Source of the DNA: Defluviitalea saccharophila
Lineage (GTDB): Bacteria; Bacillota; Clostridia; Lachnospirales; Defluviitaleaceae
Reading direction: 5' to 3'
DNA length: 64,000 nt
Assembly (NCBI RefSeq): GCF_038396635.1
Contig: NZ_CP121687.1
Coordinates: forward strand, 1,860,001 to 1,924,000
The notes beneath the pieces were generated by a model. That model did not search any database, had not been told where the DNA came from, and saw only the letters and a list, made by a program, of their open reading frames with translations. Both the position numbers and the translations under genes were made by a program. Below, in pieces: positions 42,435 through 52,612 of this stretch. Each line of letters starts with the position of its first letter. Positions within the stretch are counted from its first letter, which is position 1.

Positions 42435-44012
42435 TTGAAAAAGACGGCAGCTTTCATAATCCTTTTTACATGGACTTTGATCCTATGCCCTTTAAAATTA
42501 TCGGCACAAAATAACATACCTTCATTAAAAAATCAATTACTTGTTATTTTAGTTTCCGATCTTTCAATAAAAGATAAAATATTTGACCCTAAGGGACTCT
42601 ATTCCCTGGTACATATCATTCCGAGAAAAAATGACAACGATTTAATATCCGACTTACAAAAAGCCAATATTTCCTTTGTAGCTCTTACAGAAGATGAATA
42701 TACCTCTTGGGGATACAAATCCAAAAGTCCTATTATATTAATAAAAGATAGCCAAATAAAGACTTTAAATACAGTATTGTCTTATAATACTTCAGAAAGA
42801 GATGTGATGATTACCTCATTATCAAAAACAATTAATCCCCTTTGGATACAAAAAAACGCCACTGGGCTGCTTTACAGCAGCTCGACTAAAAAAGAAGGTT
42901 TTATAAAATACGCAGATCTCTTATTTTTATTAAGTTATAACAATACTTTATCACAAAATACGATTTATTTTAAAGAAAATACAAATTCAATTCAATATTT
43001 AAGAAATCTATACGGTCAAAATACTTCTTTTTTCTACGGAAGATATCTCTTAATAGCCTATATTTTGGGAGCTTTTTTATTGTTTCTTTACTTTAAAAAA
43101 TATCGCTTGCTTTTTGGGTATTCCATATTCTTCTGTATGTTACTCTCTACAATATTTGGCTTTCATATTTTTGCTCCTCTCAATGGAATAATAAAAAGCA
43201 GTATGATTATTTTTCTATCCTGGGTTCTTGGAATCTTTATGGAGTATTTAAAGCTTGATTTCAAAAAAACTTTACTCTTTATTTGGAGTTCTAACTTGCT
43301 CCTTTTATTATATTTTACCTTCTCTCGGATTTTTTTATATAAAAGTCCCATCGGCTTTAATAATATCTTTCAAGGTACAAGATTCTATGGATGGAATAAT
43401 GATTTAATTGGAATATTCTTAGGTTCCTTATTAGGTATTTTTTTTCTTATTTCCAATATAAAAAAGACAAATTTTCTATTTATGCTTATCCTCTTATTAT
43501 TTACTTGTATACTATGCTTTTCTCCATTATACGGTGCCAATGTAGGCGGTATGTTGTGCTGCTTTGCTGCAATACTGGCAAGTATTTATTTTTTTGAAGA
43601 GATTAAAACTAAGAAAATCATTTATATTGGAATGAGTATCTTAACTTTTTTACTTCTTCAGAATTACTTTGTTCATTGGGATTTAAGTCAAACCTCTTCA
43701 ACCCATTGGGGAATATGGATTCAATCTATGAGCAAAAAGGAATTCTCTTTTTCTTTTGGAATCATTTATGATAAACTGAAACAAATACTTTTATTTCTCC
43801 TCATTCCTCCTTTAAATATCTTCATATTTCTTAGTTGGATTTTATTAAATAAACTTAGAAATTTGAAGATATATGATGAAAAATGGAAAAAAATCTTTTT
43901 TATTATATCAGCTGCAATCATTTTTCTAAATGATTCTGGGGTACTATCTTCGGTGTATATGCTTTTTTATTTTTTAATTCCAATTTATTGCTTTTCTTTT
44001 TCTAATGGATAG
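42435..44012 (+). CDS. Polytopic membrane protein of unknown function with N-terminal exported domain
   Basis: 525 residues from TTG at 42435, preceded by GAGGG (ATG at 42423 gives four more residues but lacks a ribosome site). A signal-type segment (KTAAFIILFTWTLILCP) is followed by an external domain of about 170 residues with LLVILVSDLSIKDKIF and then about ten membrane helices with short loops (including GTRFYGWNNDLIGIFLGSLL and LYGANVGGMLCCFAAILA). No transporter signature is clear. It is followed 37 bases later by the alpha/beta hydrolase. I cannot assign a function. Confidence 0.7.
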   Translation: MKKTAAFIILFTWTLILCPLKLSAQNNIPSLKNQLLVILVSDLSIKDKIFDPKGLYSLVHIIPRKNDNDLISDLQKANISFVALTEDEYTSWGYKSKSPIILIKDSQIKTLNTVLSYNTSERDVMITSLSKTINPLWIQKNATGLLYSSSTKKEGFIKYADLLFLLSYNNTLSQNTIYFKENTNSIQYLRNLYGQNTSFFYGRYLLIAYILGAFLLFLYFKKYRLLFGYSIFFCMLLSTIFGFHIFAPLNGIIKSSMIIFLSWVLGIFMEYLKLDFKKTLLFIWSSNLLLLLYFTFSRIFLYKSPIGFNNIFQGTRFYGWNNDLIGIFLGSLLGIFFLISNIKKTNFLFMLILLLFTCILCFSPLYGANVGGMLCCFAAILASIYFFEEIKTKKIIYIGMSILTFLLLQNYFVHWDLSQTSSTHWGIWIQSMSKKEFSFSFGIIYDKLKQILLFLLIPPLNIFIFLSWILLNKLRNLKIYDEKWKKIFFIISAAIIFLNDSGVLSSVYMLFYFLIPIYCFSFSNG

Positions 44013-44049
44013 GAGATAATAAGAGAATAAACCCTAGGGAGGTGTTTTT

Positions 44050-44997
44050 ATGAAGAAAAAAAATTTCTGGATTAAACTTATACTTGCAGGATCTGCACTT
44101 GGTATAATGAATCGTATGTTCTTTAAACTTGCTTCGTATAAATATAAAAGAATTCAAAAGAAATATAAAACTTATTCATGGAAATTAGGAAATATTCATT
44201 ATAGAGTGGAAGGAAAAGGACAGCCAATACTACTCATTCATGGGATAGGCAATGGGGCTTCTTCTTATGAGTGGAGAAAAAATATTCCGCTTTTATCCAA
44301 AAACTTTCGGGTATATAGCGTAGATTTATTAGGTTTTGGATATTCTTCAAGACCAAAGATCACCTATACCGCTTATCTATATGTTCAGCTGATACAAGAC
44401 TTTATAAAGAATGTCATTAAAGAGCCAGCTTTTGTTATTGCTAATTCTCAGTCGGCTTCATTTGCAGTCATGTCCTGCGCGATGTCACCAGGTTTATTTA
44501 AAAAATTAATTTTAATTTCACCTACAGGTATTGAAAAACAATCCACATATCCGGATCAAAAAACTAAGATGCTAAAAAGAATCATTGAAACTCCTATTAT
44601 AGGAACAGCTTTCTATCAGATTCTTGCATCTAAACCCTACACCTATTATTTTCTTAAAAATAAATTATATAAATCCGGTCATTCTATAAATGCTTCTTTA
44701 ATTGATGCATACTATGGTTCAGCCCATTTAGGAGGACCATCTTCAAGATATCTCTTGGCATCATTCTTAGGGGAATATCTTAACGTAAATGTTAGAGAAG
44801 CTCTTAATAAAATAACTTGTCCTATTTGCATTGTGTGGGGAAGGGAGAATGAACTGGTTCCTGTAACATTATTAAATGAATGGACTTTAATGAAACCTTC
44901 AATCACTTCCTATGTATTTAATAAATCAAAGGCAATGCCCCATGAAGAAGAGCCTCTTTACTTTAATGAAGTGTGTAAAAACTTCTTAATGAAATAA
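44050..44997 (+). CDS. Alpha/beta hydrolase
   Basis: 315 residues. An N-terminal membrane anchor or signal helix (about 8-25) is followed by the hydrolase fold: oxyanion HGIGNGASSYEW, nucleophile region VIANSQSASFAV (the usual GxSxG reads ANSQS, so the Ser is kept but both Gly are lost), acidic residue in WGRENELVP and His in AMPHEEEP. Likely esterase or lipase-like at the membrane. Start ATG at 44050 after GGGAGGTG. Transcribed behind the unknown polytopic protein. Substrate unknown. Confidence 0.85.
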   Translation: MKKKNFWIKLILAGSALGIMNRMFFKLASYKYKRIQKKYKTYSWKLGNIHYRVEGKGQPILLIHGIGNGASSYEWRKNIPLLSKNFRVYSVDLLGFGYSSRPKITYTAYLYVQLIQDFIKNVIKEPAFVIANSQSASFAVMSCAMSPGLFKKLILISPTGIEKQSTYPDQKTKMLKRIIETPIIGTAFYQILASKPYTYYFLKNKLYKSGHSINASLIDAYYGSAHLGGPSSRYLLASFLGEYLNVNVREALNKITCPICIVWGRENELVPVTLLNEWTLMKPSITSYVFNKSKAMPHEEEPLYFNEVCKNFLMK

Positions 44998-45035
44998 TTA
45001 AAGGATTCACCTTTCACGGTGAATCCTTAATTATT
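44994..45035. terminator. Bidirectional terminator between the hydrolase gene and noc
   Basis: GGATTCACC and GGTGAATCC extended by AATTAA/TTAATT on the outside form a long stem between two convergent genes; its edges overlap both stop codons. Confidence 0.85.
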
Positions 45036-45837
45036 TCATAGGTATTTTTATTTTTATTTCATAAAAATCTTCTTTTTCTTCCATAGTATATTGAGCTTCT
45101 ACACCGGATTGTTGAATTAAATCTACTGCCTGTTGAATCGTATTGGTAAATAACCTGATATCCCTTAGATATCTTTTCATCTTCTGTTCTTTTTTCTCTT
45201 CCGATTGATGCATAATCTTTTCAATCGTTTGATCCACTAATTCTTCGGTTTTTTTCACATTTAAACCTTGTATAATGACTTTCTTTAAAACCTCCATCTG
45301 AATATCTTCATCTGGAAGCTTAATAAGTGCTCTTGCATGTCTTTCTGATAAATTATGCTCCAATAAAAGCTTCTTAACAGCAGGGGATAATTTTAATAGT
45401 CTAAGTTTATTCGCAATCGTGGACTGGCTCTTTCCCACACTTCTTGCCAATTCCTCCTGAGTAAAACCATAATCCTTCATTAAATTAAAGTATGCATCCG
45501 CTTCTTCTAAAAAATTAAGCTCTTCTCTTTGAAGATTTTCTATAAGGGACAGTACCGCACTATCCTTATCGCTCACTTCTATGAGTACTGCAGGAATCAC
45601 ATCCATTCCTGCATTCTTACATGCCCTTAATCTTCTTTCTCCGGCTACCAATTCATAATTTGAATTTCCAATCATGCGGACGCTGATTGGCTGCATCACG
45701 CCATATTCTTTAATAGAATTGGTTAATTCATCAAGAGCTATTTTATCAAAGCTTTTTCTTGGCTGATATGGATTAGGACGTATTTTATCAACAGGAATCC
45801 ATTGTATCTTTAATTCTTTTGTTTGATCTATTTGCAT
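45031..45837 (-). CDS. noc: Nucleoid occlusion protein Noc (ParB family)
   Basis: 268 residues, ParB-like. Contains IRPNPYQPRKSF, GERRLRACKNAGMDVIPAVL, and an HTH FTQEELARSVGKSQSTIANK. The position next to rsmG (gidB) is typical of Noc, while the parB at 35526 lies in the soj operon. Start ATG at 45837; GGGGGGAG is about 10 bases upstream. A longer frame to 45876 has no conserved sequence. No Noc-binding site was seen in the window. Confidence 0.85.
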   Translation of the reverse strand: MQIDQTKELKIQWIPVDKIRPNPYQPRKSFDKIALDELTNSIKEYGVMQPISVRMIGNSNYELVAGERRLRACKNAGMDVIPAVLIEVSDKDSAVLSLIENLQREELNFLEEADAYFNLMKDYGFTQEELARSVGKSQSTIANKLRLLKLSPAVKKLLLEHNLSERHARALIKLPDEDIQMEVLKKVIIQGLNVKKTEELVDQTIEKIMHQSEEKKEQKMKRYLRDIRLFTNTIQQAVDLIQQSGVEAQYTMEEKEDFYEIKIKIPMK

Positions 45838-45957
45838 AAACCGTTTTCTCCCCCCATAATTCAATCCGAAAACCAAATACTTCCTTTATTATAACATAAT
45901 ATTCTGTTAAATATATACTTTTTTTCTTGTTTTAATTTTATTCTGTAAAAATTACTG

Positions 45958-46677
45958 TTATTGTATAGGATTTTTACTTGGTTTTCCAGGTTTTCTTGGA
46001 TATTTTGATGGAGTTTCTTTTTCCTTTTTGATAAAGATAATCCTATGGCTTATATCACTGAAGGGAATATGGACATCTTTTTGGTCAACAATCTTTCCGC
46101 CAAGGACTGTAATGGCTTTTTTTGAAGCCTCTATTTCTTCATCACAATTAATACTTTTCATACAAAGGAATATCCCGCCAACTTTAATAAATGGAAGGGT
46201 ATATTCTGCCAGCACAGATAAATGGGCTACTGCACGAGATACAGAAACATCGTAGGCTTCCCTATGAAGTTTGTCTTGACCTAACTCTTCAGCCCTTCCA
46301 TGAACAGGCTTCGCCCCATTAAGGGATAACTTAGAGACAACTTCTCTTAAAAATTCAATCCTTTTATTTAAGGAGTCCATTAAGGTAATCTTAATATTAG
46401 GGTATGCAATTTTAAGAGGAATACCTGGAAAACCGGCTCCAGTACCTATATCGATCACAGTTTCTGTAGATGAAAAATCAAAAAACTTACCAATGGATAT
46501 AGAATCTAAAAAATGTTTTATAATAATATCCTTATCTTCGGTAATAGCAGTTAAATTCATCTTTTCATTCCACTCAAGGAGTAAGTCTTTATATTGAAGA
46601 AACTGATCAATCTGTATGGGATTTAAATGTATTCCAAGTTCCTTACTTCCATCCTCTAAATAGTTTTTAAGTTCCAT
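45958..46677 (-). CDS. rsmG: 16S rRNA (guanine527-N7)-methyltransferase
   Basis: 239 residues with VIDIGTGAGFPGIPLKI (SAM-binding motif I), NLTAITEDKDIIIKHFLDS and VSRAVAHLSVLAEYTLPF, all typical of RsmG/GidB. It methylates 16S rRNA. The C-terminus has a small Pro/Lys tail (PSKYPRKPGKPSKNP). It follows mnmG by 10 bases. Confidence 0.96.
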   Translation of the reverse strand: MELKNYLEDGSKELGIHLNPIQIDQFLQYKDLLLEWNEKMNLTAITEDKDIIIKHFLDSISIGKFFDFSSTETVIDIGTGAGFPGIPLKIAYPNIKITLMDSLNKRIEFLREVVSKLSLNGAKPVHGRAEELGQDKLHREAYDVSVSRAVAHLSVLAEYTLPFIKVGGIFLCMKSINCDEEIEASKKAITVLGGKIVDQKDVHIPFSDISHRIIFIKKEKETPSKYPRKPGKPSKNPIQ

Positions 46678-46687
46678 ATCAATACTC

Positions 46688-48583
46688 CTACTTATTAAAA
46701 TTTTTACTTCTATTGATCTGCTCTAAATACACTAACAAAACAGATATATCAGCAGGAGACACCCCGGATATTCTGGAGGCTTGTCCAATGGATCTGGGTT
46801 TAATTGCTTGAAGTTTTTGGGCTGCTTCTATTCTAAGACCTTTAATATTATAATAGTCCATATCTTCCCTAAGAAGCTTATTCTCAAGCTTCTTAAATTG
46901 CTCTACCTGGATCATTTGACGCTTAATGTACCCTCCATATTTAAGCTGAATGTTAACTTGTTCTTGAACATCCTCAGGTAGCTCTATACGACCTGGATCA
47001 ATTTCTTTAATCTTATAATAATCCAACTCCGGCCTTTTAATGAGTTCTGAAAGAGGCATACCTGATCTAAGAGGTGTACTATTATGGGCTTCAAGAAAAG
47101 CTTGAACAGAAGGTACAACCCCGACAATAGTCTCCTTCATTCTTTTTATCTCTTCTTCAATGAGCCTTTTCTTTTCTTGGAGTTTTTCATATCTCTCTTT
47201 AGAAATAAGTCCTGCATAATACCCTTTTTCAGTTAAACGAAGATCTGCATTATCCTGTCTTAAGAGCAATCTATATTCTGCCCTTGATGTCATCATTCTG
47301 TAGGGTTCTTTCGTTCCTTTAGTCACCAAATCATCAATCAGTACACCTATGTATCCTTCAGAACGGTCAATAATCATCGGTTCCTTACCTAGTATCTTTA
47401 AGGCAGCATTAATACCTGCCACGATTCCTTGTGCTGCTGCTTCTTCGTAGCCTGAGCTTCCATTAAACTGTCCTGCACTAAATAACCCGTCAATTTCTTT
47501 AAATTCGAGGGTATGCCTAAGCTGAGTTGGATTAATACAGTCATATTCAATAGCATATGCAGTTCTCATCATTTCACAGTTTTCAAGTCCCGGTAAAGAA
47601 CGAAGCATAGCGATTTGAACATCTTCAGGAAGAGAAGAAGACATACCTTGAACATACATTTCATTGGTATCTTCTCCTTCAGGTTCAAGAAAAACCTGAT
47701 GTCTTTCTTTATCTGCAAAACGAACTACTTTATCTTCAATAGAAGGACAATATCTAGGACCTATCCCTTCAATTTTTCCTCCATATAAAGCAGAACGATG
47801 AAGATTGTCTCGAATGATTTGATGGGTATTCTCATTGGTATAAGTAAGCCAACAAGAAATTTGTTCTCTCTCTATAGATTTTGGATCCGTTTCAAAGGAA
47901 AATGGAATAATTTTTTCATCCCCGGGCTGTTCTTCCATTTTAGAAAAATCAATGGTTCTTCGGTCCACTCTGGCAGGAGTACCTGTTTTAAATCTAAATA
48001 GCTCAATACCTAATTCCTTTAAACAATCCGTTAATCTATTGGCTGGTTTTAATCCATTGGGACCGGTATACTCTATGGTATCTCCAATAAAGCAGCATGC
48101 CCTTAAATAGGTTCCCGTAGCAATAATAATTGCCTTGCAATGATAAATGGCTCCATTAGCTGTTTCTACAGCTTTTACCTTCTTATCTTCCACATGAATT
48201 TTTACAATCTCTGCCTGCTTAATGATTAGATTTTCCGTATTTTCTAAGGTTTTCTTCATTTCCTTTGAATAGCGGTATTTATCTGCTTGGGCCCTAAGAG
48301 AATGAACTGCAGGCCCCTTTCCCATATTCAACATTCTGGATTGAATAAAGGTTTTATCTATGTTTTTTCCCATTTCTCCTCCTAAAGCATCAATTTCTCT
48401 AACCAAATGACCTTTAGAAGTACCTCCTATATTAGGATTACATGGCATCATAGCAATACTGTCTAAACTAATTGCAAATAAAACTGTGCTAAGTCCTAAT
48501 CTAGCGGTTGCAAGGGCAGCTTCACACCCTGCATGCCCTCCGCCAATTACAGCAACGTCTATATTAGAAGCATTGTAACTCAT
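46688..48583 (-). CDS. mnmG: tRNA uridine-5-carboxymethylaminomethyl modification enzyme MnmG
   Basis: 631 residues. FAD-binding Rossmann [21 protein letters not shown], GidA signature region [19 protein letters not shown] and [11 protein letters not shown]. With MnmE it modifies U34 of tRNA. Length is standard. Transcribed with mnmE (18 bases upstream) and rsmG. Confidence 0.97.
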   Translation of the reverse strand: MSYNASNIDVAVIGGGHAGCEAALATARLGLSTVLFAISLDSIAMMPCNPNIGGTSKGHLVREIDALGGEMGKNIDKTFIQSRMLNMGKGPAVHSLRAQADKYRYSKEMKKTLENTENLIIKQAEIVKIHVEDKKVKAVETANGAIYHCKAIIIATGTYLRACCFIGDTIEYTGPNGLKPANRLTDCLKELGIELFRFKTGTPARVDRRTIDFSKMEEQPGDEKIIPFSFETDPKSIEREQISCWLTYTNENTHQIIRDNLHRSALYGGKIEGIGPRYCPSIEDKVVRFADKERHQVFLEPEGEDTNEMYVQGMSSSLPEDVQIAMLRSLPGLENCEMMRTAYAIEYDCINPTQLRHTLEFKEIDGLFSAGQFNGSSGYEEAAAQGIVAGINAALKILGKEPMIIDRSEGYIGVLIDDLVTKGTKEPYRMMTSRAEYRLLLRQDNADLRLTEKGYYAGLISKERYEKLQEKKRLIEEEIKRMKETIVGVVPSVQAFLEAHNSTPLRSGMPLSELIKRPELDYYKIKEIDPGRIELPEDVQEQVNIQLKYGGYIKRQMIQVEQFKKLENKLLREDMDYYNIKGLRIEAAQKLQAIKPRSIGQASRISGVSPADISVLLVYLEQINRSKNFNK

Positions 48584-48601
48584 GTTTTCTCCTCTTTCTT
48601 T

Positions 48602-49984
48602 TTATTTGCCTAAGCAAAATTGGCTGAAAATCTTTTTAATTAAATCGTCTTGAACAGATTCACCGGTAATTTCTCCTAAATACTTATAGGCATTGGTTAA
48701 ATCAATGGATAAGCAATCCTCAGGCATGCCCATATCAATGGTGGATAAAGCATCCTTTAAACTATCATCGGCTTTTATAAGGGCATCCTTATGCCTTAAG
48801 TTTGTGATCATTACGGAGTCTTCCATATTAATTTTACCACTCATAAACATTTCTTTTAAGGTTTCTTCTAATTTTTCTACATCTTTTTTATTTTTTGCAG
48901 AGATTTCTAAAATCTCACTTTGAGAAAATCTATTATAGATTTCTTCTTTGTCCAGTTTAGCTGGCAAATCAGTTTTATTAAGCAAAACTAATTTCTTTTT
49001 ATCTTCAATTAAATCCATAATATACTTATCTTCTTCTGTCAAAGTAGTAGATAAATCCAGTATCATGATAATTAAATCGGCGGATTCTATGATATCTTTA
49101 GAACGACTCACACCTATTTGCTCAACAACATCTTCTGTTTCTCTAATGCCTGCCGTATCTATGAGTTTAAAGGGAATCCCCGAAATATTGATATATTCTT
49201 CTAAAACATCTCTTGTGGTACCGGGAATATTGGTTACAATCGCCCTCTGTTCTCTAAGCAAAGCATTTAATAGAGAGGATTTTCCAACATTAGGCTTTCC
49301 GACAATAGCCGTTTTTACCCCTTCCCTTAATATTTTCCCCGAATCCGCAGTATCCAATAAACGATGAATTTTTGCTCTGATATCTTCTATACGTTTTCTT
49401 ACCCTGTCATAACCTAATTCTTCTATATCATACTCCGGATAATCAATGGCCGCTTCTATATGGGCCATCATTTCTATAAGTTCTTCTCTTAATTCTCCGA
49501 TTCTATGGGATAAACTGCCTTCCAATTGATCCATAGCAGTGCTTAAAGACATATCTGTTTTGGCCTCAATAATATCAATGACTGCCTCTGCCTGAGATAA
49601 ATCAATTCGACCATTTAAAAACGCTCTTTTTGTAAATTCACCGGGCTCAGCGAGTCTTGCACCCATTCTTAATACTTGCTCCAATACCTTTCTTACAGAA
49701 ACAATGCCTCCATGGCAATTGATTTCTATAATATCTTCTTTCGTATAGGTATTGGGTGCTTTCATCACCATAACCAATACTTCATCTATAGCTTTATTCA
49801 TGTCTTTATCAATAATATGGCCATAATGAATAGAATGAGATTTTACTGTTGATAAATCTTGATTTTTCTTGCCTTTAAAGATTGGATTTACAATAGAAAA
49901 AACATCTTTTCCACTTAATCTGATAATTCCAATGCCACCGGTACCCGGAGGCGTTGAAATAGCGGCAATTGTATCTTCTATCAT
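48602..49984 (-). CDS. mnmE: tRNA modification GTPase MnmE
   Basis: 460 residues. N-terminal formyl-THF-binding domain (DTIAAISTPPGTGGIGIIRL), a G domain with P-loop AIVGKPNVGKSSLLN, G3 KLIDTAGI and G4 LLNKTDLP, and the C-terminal FCLGK motif with the conserved Cys. Partner of MnmG. First gene of a group of four with a hairpin upstream at 50012-50037. Confidence 0.97.
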   Translation of the reverse strand: MIEDTIAAISTPPGTGGIGIIRLSGKDVFSIVNPIFKGKKNQDLSTVKSHSIHYGHIIDKDMNKAIDEVLVMVMKAPNTYTKEDIIEINCHGGIVSVRKVLEQVLRMGARLAEPGEFTKRAFLNGRIDLSQAEAVIDIIEAKTDMSLSTAMDQLEGSLSHRIGELREELIEMMAHIEAAIDYPEYDIEELGYDRVRKRIEDIRAKIHRLLDTADSGKILREGVKTAIVGKPNVGKSSLLNALLREQRAIVTNIPGTTRDVLEEYINISGIPFKLIDTAGIRETEDVVEQIGVSRSKDIIESADLIIMILDLSTTLTEEDKYIMDLIEDKKKLVLLNKTDLPAKLDKEEIYNRFSQSEILEISAKNKKDVEKLEETLKEMFMSGKINMEDSVMITNLRHKDALIKADDSLKDALSTIDMGMPEDCLSIDLTNAYKYLGEITGESVQDDLIKKIFSQFCLGK

Positions 49985-50011
49985 AGTATTACTCCTTTAT
50001 TTTTAAATTTT

Positions 50012-50037
50012 AAAAACCCAGTATAAACTGGGTTTTT
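50012..50037 (-). terminator. Terminator between jag and mnmE
   Basis: AAAAACCCAG and CTGGGTTTTT with a 6-base loop, just after the jag stop codon. The T-run lies in the stem itself. Confidence 0.8.
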
Positions 50038-50662
50038 ATCCGTGATTTATTGGGCTAATGACCACTTTACGATAGGGTTCTTCACCTTCACTGTGGGTTT
50101 TAACAAATCGGTCATTTTGAAGTGCAAAATGAATAATTCTTCTTTCATAAGGATTCATTGGTTCTAATACAACACTTCTCTTAGTCGTTTTTACTTTTTT
50201 AGCTAGGTTTCTTGCCAGTGCTTCAAGGGTATCTTTTCTTTTTTCTCTGTAATTTTCTGTATCCAAGGTAATACGAACATAATTCTCTTTTTCTTTATTC
50301 GCAACCAAATTAACTAAGTATTGAAGAGAATCCAGGGTTTGGCCTCTTTTTCCAATTAAGATCCCCATATCTTCTCCTCTTAAATTAAAATAATAGTTTC
50401 CGTTTTCTTTTTCTTCTACATCAATAACTGCTTGTATCTTCATTTTTTCAAAAAGATCTTCTAAAAATTTTGTAGCGCTATCAATCGGATTAAATTTTTT
50501 TCTCATGCGAACCTTGGCCATTTTAGTTCCAAGACCTAAAAATCCTTTAGAACCTTTATCGAGTATTTCAATATCTACATTATCTCTTGTAACACCTAAT
50601 TCAATTAACCCTTCCGTTATTGCCTCTTCAACCGTCTTTCCTATTTTCTCAATAAAATCCAT
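50036..50662 (-). CDS. jag: RNA-binding protein Jag/KhpB (Jag-N, KH and R3H domains)
   Basis: 208 residues. Jag-N (about 1-50) with GLIELGVTRDNVDIEILDKG, a KH domain with IGKRGQTLDSLQYLVNLVAN and a C-terminal R3H domain with ALQNDRFVKTHSEGEEP. Binds RNA and affects cell division and shape in other Firmicutes. It is 3 bases from yidC. Confidence 0.93.
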   Translation of the reverse strand: MDFIEKIGKTVEEAITEGLIELGVTRDNVDIEILDKGSKGFLGLGTKMAKVRMRKKFNPIDSATKFLEDLFEKMKIQAVIDVEEKENGNYYFNLRGEDMGILIGKRGQTLDSLQYLVNLVANKEKENYVRITLDTENYREKRKDTLEALARNLAKKVKTTKRSVVLEPMNPYERRIIHFALQNDRFVKTHSEGEEPYRKVVISPINHG

Positions 50663-50665
50663 ATT

Positions 50666-51613
50666 CTATTCACCTTCCCCCGCTTTATCCATACTCTTAT
50701 TAATGGCTAATTGCTGAACGATTTGGAAAATATTGCTTGTTATCCAGTATATTCCTAATCCTGCCGGTAAAGTATATGTCATCCACGCTGTTAAAAAAGG
50801 AAACATTATATTCATAGTTTTTTGTGTTTGTGCCGCTTGATCATTTTGTTGCTGCGTACCTGAAGCCATTACTTTTGATGAAAGGTAAGTAGTGAATCCT
50901 GCAATAAAAGTAAGCAAAATAACAGCTATGATTACTCCCTGTCCCATTAAATCATTTGGAGTATCTACCAAGCTGATACCTAAAAATATTTCTATATTAT
51001 CTTTTTGTTGTAAAAGGGTTTGAGGAATATCTTTAAAAGCCTGAGTTAATTGACTCCATTCACTGGTTGTTAAGTGAGACAAAATAGATTGCAATCCTTC
51101 TACTGTTCCTAGAGTCGTTTCATTGAATTGAACATTTGCTCTTTCTTTAACAATTCCCTGCAATGTACTTTGATATCCCTGAACATTCATAATCTGAACG
51201 GCTAATTGATTATAAATATCATGAAGTTTAGTAATGTATGTACTTGCTCTTTGTAATACCCTAAACAATGCAAAGAAAATAGGCATTTGAATAAGTAGAG
51301 GCAAACATCCGCCTAAGGGACTGATTTTATGCTCTTTATAGAGTTCACCTAATTCTTGGCTCATTTGTTTTTGAGATTCAGGATCTTTTTTATCTTTATA
51401 TTTATTTTGTATTTTTTGAATTTCCGGTTGAACTTTTTGCATATTTTTCATAGAACGCTGTTGATTAATCATAAGGGGAAGTATCAGTACTCGAACAAAA
51501 ATCGTAAATAAAATAATGGTAACCCCTAAAGCCCCTGCAGGACTTATCGAATATACAGCATCAAAGATCTGATTCAATACAACACCTAATATTTGTGCTA
51601 AAAAATCTATCAA
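50666..51613 (-). CDS. yidC: Membrane protein insertase YidC (Oxa1 family)
   Basis: 315 residues with about five membrane helices. Contains GVTIILFTIFVRVLILPLMI, SPLGGCLPLLIQMPIFFALF and a C-terminal TLPAGLGIYWITSNIFQIVQ. The cysteine lipobox of some Firmicutes YidC proteins is absent. A loop of about 100 residues after the second helix (YQSTLQGIVKERANVQFNET and on) is long. Position between yidD and jag is classic. Confidence 0.94.
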   Translation of the reverse strand: MIDFLAQILGVVLNQIFDAVYSISPAGALGVTIILFTIFVRVLILPLMINQQRSMKNMQKVQPEIQKIQNKYKDKKDPESQKQMSQELGELYKEHKISPLGGCLPLLIQMPIFFALFRVLQRASTYITKLHDIYNQLAVQIMNVQGYQSTLQGIVKERANVQFNETTLGTVEGLQSILSHLTTSEWSQLTQAFKDIPQTLLQQKDNIEIFLGISLVDTPNDLMGQGVIIAVILLTFIAGFTTYLSSKVMASGTQQQNDQAAQTQKTMNIMFPFLTAWMTYTLPAGLGIYWITSNIFQIVQQLAINKSMDKAGEGE

Positions 51614-51634
51614 CTTATTTCCTCCTTATAATAA

Positions 51635-51844
51635 TTATGGAACAGGATCATATCCCCCCGGATGAAATGGATGACATTTTAAAATCCTCTTCACTCCTAA
51701 GTATATTCCTTTTATTACCCCGTATTTTTCTACTGCCTGATAAGTATATTGTGAACAACTGGGATAAAATCTACACACAGGAGGTTTGTAAGGAGAAATG
51801 AATCGGCGATAAAACGAAATGCAACCTAAAAAAAACTTTTTCAA
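51635..51844 (-). CDS. yidD: Membrane protein insertion efficiency factor YidD
   Basis: 69 residues when starting at TTG 51844 ([19 protein letters not shown]); a GTG at 51853 is too close to the AAGGA ribosome site. The family core is present: [19 protein letters not shown], then [20 protein letters not shown]. Likely helps YidC. It lies 23 bases after rnpA. Confidence 0.92.
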   Translation of the reverse strand: MKKFFLGCISFYRRFISPYKPPVCRFYPSCSQYTYQAVEKYGVIKGIYLGVKRILKCHPFHPGGYDPVP

Positions 51845-51867
51845 ATCAACCACATTCCTTCCTTATA

Positions 51868-52203
51868 TTAAAGGAATAATCCCGCCTTTTTTAACAAATG
51901 GACAAGTGCTTTAGATATTTCATTATAATCTGATTCCTTTGACGGAATTCTTGCAATGATTACAATATCCCATCCTAATTTAATATTGTCTTCCTGATGT
52001 CTATAGCTTTCCTTAATCAAACGCGTAATCCGATTCCTAACAACACTGTTTCCAACTTTTCTGCTTACTGAAATACCTAATCTATTTATATCTTTTCCAT
52101 TTTTTAAACGATACATAACCAATAAACGATTAGCTATAGAATTTCCTTTAGTATATACGATCTTAAATTGAAAATTCTTCTTTAATGATTCCGTATATTT
52201 CAT
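51868..52203 (-). CDS. rnpA: Ribonuclease P protein component
   Basis: 111 residues. The RNR signature reads SVSRKVGNSVVRNRITRLIK, followed by ESYRHQEDNIKLGWDIVIIA. Forms RNase P with its RNA to mature tRNA 5' ends. ATG at 52203 has AGGAGGAG upstream. It follows rpmH with a hairpin in between. Confidence 0.95.
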   Translation of the reverse strand: MKYTESLKKNFQFKIVYTKGNSIANRLLVMYRLKNGKDINRLGISVSRKVGNSVVRNRITRLIKESYRHQEDNIKLGWDIVIIARIPSKESDYNEISKALVHLLKKAGLFL

Positions 52204-52292
52204 AATACTCCTCCTAAAAAATACTTACTCACCACTTATATAGCTTTACGAGTAATAAAGATCAAAATCGGAGGAAAAAAAGCTTATAGTAC

Positions 52293-52320
52293 AACAAGGC
52301 CACAATGATGCGGCCTTGTT
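52293..52320 (-). other. Hairpin between rpmH and rnpA
   Basis: AACAAGGCC and GGCCTTGTT form a 9-bp stem around a 10-base loop right after the rpmH stop codon. No strong T-run, so it may be a partial terminator or a stability element that sets the ratio of the two products. Confidence 0.55.
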
Positions 52321-52455
52321 TTATGCTGACAATTTTTTTCTACCTTTTGCTCTTCTTCTTGCTAATACGGCTCTTCCAGTGGAAGTTTTCATTCTTTTAC
52401 GAAAACCATGTTCTTTTTGTCTTTGTCTCTTTTTTGGCTGAAATGTCATTTTCAT
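52321..52455 (-). CDS. rpmH: 50S ribosomal protein L34
   Basis: 44 residues: [20 protein letters not shown], then [24 protein letters not shown], matching L34 throughout. GGAGGTG lies upstream of the ATG at 52455. It marks the left border of the origin region; the gene is too short for standard ORF thresholds. Confidence 0.97.
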   Translation of the reverse strand: MKMTFQPKKRQRQKEHGFRKRMKTSTGRAVLARRRAKGRKKLSA

Positions 52456-52612
52456 TCTCAGCACCTCCTTTGCAGTCTATACAAATCAACATTCGTCGAC
52501 ATAGGCCCACATTTCGTGTTTTTGTAAGCACTATTACAATTATATTAAATATCCTATTTCTCGTCAAGAACCTATTTCTTCATAAAATCTCAATCTATGT
52601 GGATTATTTTCT

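Noticed and set aside
48948-49367. 139-residue plus-strand frame opposite mnmE
   Set aside because: Antisense shadow, no independent signals.
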